A DNA stretch of 6,294 bases from contig DPSI01000050.1 of the NCBI GenBank assembly GCA_003527165.1, positions 1 through 6,294 on the forward strand, in the 5' to 3' direction. The notes under the pieces were generated by a model. That model saw nothing but the letters and a program-made list of their open reading frames with translations. It was not told the DNA's origin and made no database searches. This document shows positions 5,874-6,294 of the stretch, in pieces. The stretch comes from Pseudomonas sp. (lineage in GTDB: Bacteria > Pseudomonadota > Gammaproteobacteria > Pseudomonadales > Pseudomonadaceae). Position numbers and translations under genes: made by a program. The stretch's first letter is position 1, and every line of letters starts with the position of its first letter.

Positions 5874-6294
5874 CTAGATGGGATCGAGCGGCAGATGCGC
5901 CCGCGCAGCCAAGGCCTGGGGTTCAAGCTGTTCTGGCGGTGCCGCCAGATGCAGGTCCTTTCCGGCTTCGTTGGCCAGGCGCAGGCTTTCTTCGAGGATC
6001 CGTTTGCCGACACCACGACGGCGGGTGATCTGGCGTACGCACAGGTGCGAGAGACGCCAATACGGCGCGTCGCGCTGCAGCAGGGCAGCACCGAGCAGGC
6101 GATCGTTGAAACGACCGGCGATCAGGTTGCGGTCGGCCAATCCCGCCTCGATCAGAGCCGCGGCATCCACATAGGGGGCCAGCAGCCAATCCGGGGCGTC
6201 GGCAAAGATTTTCGCCAGATCGATGCAATCCTGCTGGCTGGGCTCGGTTACGGTTTCGTCGCCTACGCGCAGGCTGGCCTGACGGGCCGGATAG
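5874..6294 (-). CDS. PanZ-like GNAT acetyltransferase / acetyl-CoA sensor, C-terminal part
   Basis: Partial gene entering from the right edge, with 139 codons visible before the TAG stop at 5876-5874. It is a compact single-domain GNAT protein. Visible blocks are DLAKIFADAPDWLL (about residues 26-39 of the visible part), IAGRFNDRLLGAAL (58-71) and the acetyl-CoA-binding motif LCVRQITRRRGVGKRILEES (84-103, with the RRRGVG pyrophosphate loop). The blocks DLxKI, RFNxRLL and VRxxTRRRGVG match E. coli PanZ (PanM), which senses acetyl-CoA and promotes maturation and feedback control of aspartate decarboxylase PanD in pantothenate synthesis. Whether this homologue acts on PanD is inference. An internal GTG at 6170 could open a shorter frame, but it would remove the conserved N-terminal helix. 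No in-frame ATG, GTG or TTG occurs between 6170 and the edge, so the real start is outside the window. Confidence 0.85.
   Translation of the reverse strand, partial: YPARQASLRVGDETVTEPSQQDCIDLAKIFADAPDWLLAPYVDAAALIEAGLADRNLIAGRFNDRLLGAALLQRDAPYWRLSHLCVRQITRRRGVGKRILEESLRLANEAGKDLHLAAPPEQLEPQALAARAHLPLDPI

Noticed and set aside
5874..6170. A 98-residue GNAT gene starting at GTG 6170
   Set aside because: The frame stays open to the window edge and encodes the conserved DLAKIF helix upstream, so the short version would be an incomplete domain.
1..6294. CRISPR arrays, tandem repeats, insertion sequences or riboswitches
   Set aside because: No regularly spaced repeats, transposase motifs, long terminal inverted repeats or conserved riboswitch cores were seen on reading both strands.

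Overview
The window reads as chromosomal DNA of a Pseudomonas-type gammaproteobacterium, probably the P. stutzeri/Stutzerimonas side of the family. The basis is high G+C coding sequence with strong third-position G/C preference, protein matches recalled from Pseudomonas families, and the gene order asmA - mutY - yggX - tRNA-Phe. No database search was possible, so genus and species are inference. Every supported gene is on the minus strand, so transcription runs from high to low coordinates.

Right end (6294 to 5874): the C-terminal 139 codons of a PanZ-like GNAT protein, truncated by the window edge. Next is a 149-bp intergenic stretch with a good -10 box. Then comes a tight three-gene operon: asmA (inner-membrane-anchored AsmA protein), mutY (adenine DNA glycosylase) and yggX (Fe(II) trafficking / oxidative damage protection). 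Both junctions are 4-base ATGA overlaps. MutY and YggX both limit damage from oxidants, through 8-oxoG:A mispair repair and protection of Fe-S clusters, and MutY is itself an Fe-S enzyme.

Middle (2150 to about 1870): a hairpin after yggX, then a tRNA-Phe(GAA) gene. The tRNA gene has a near-consensus sigma70 promoter, a G/C-rich discriminator, an encoded CCA end and a strong intrinsic terminator.

From about 1868 to 1354 (over 500 bp) there is no intact gene. The minus strand carries protein-like but interrupted reading frames that look like the remains of a decayed gene, placed just 3' of the tRNA gene, a common site for genome turnover.

Left end (1353 to 1): a secreted periplasmic solute-binding protein of the SBP_bac_3 type without a visible permease. 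After a 227-bp gap comes the N-terminal 115 codons of a BCCT-family (betaine/choline/carnitine-type) transporter, cut by the window edge.

Overall this is mostly ordinary core genome. I found no convincing new multi-gene system. The points most worth a second look are the decayed region beside tRNA-Phe, the altered glycine motif in the BCCT transporter, and the coupling of asmA, mutY and yggX.
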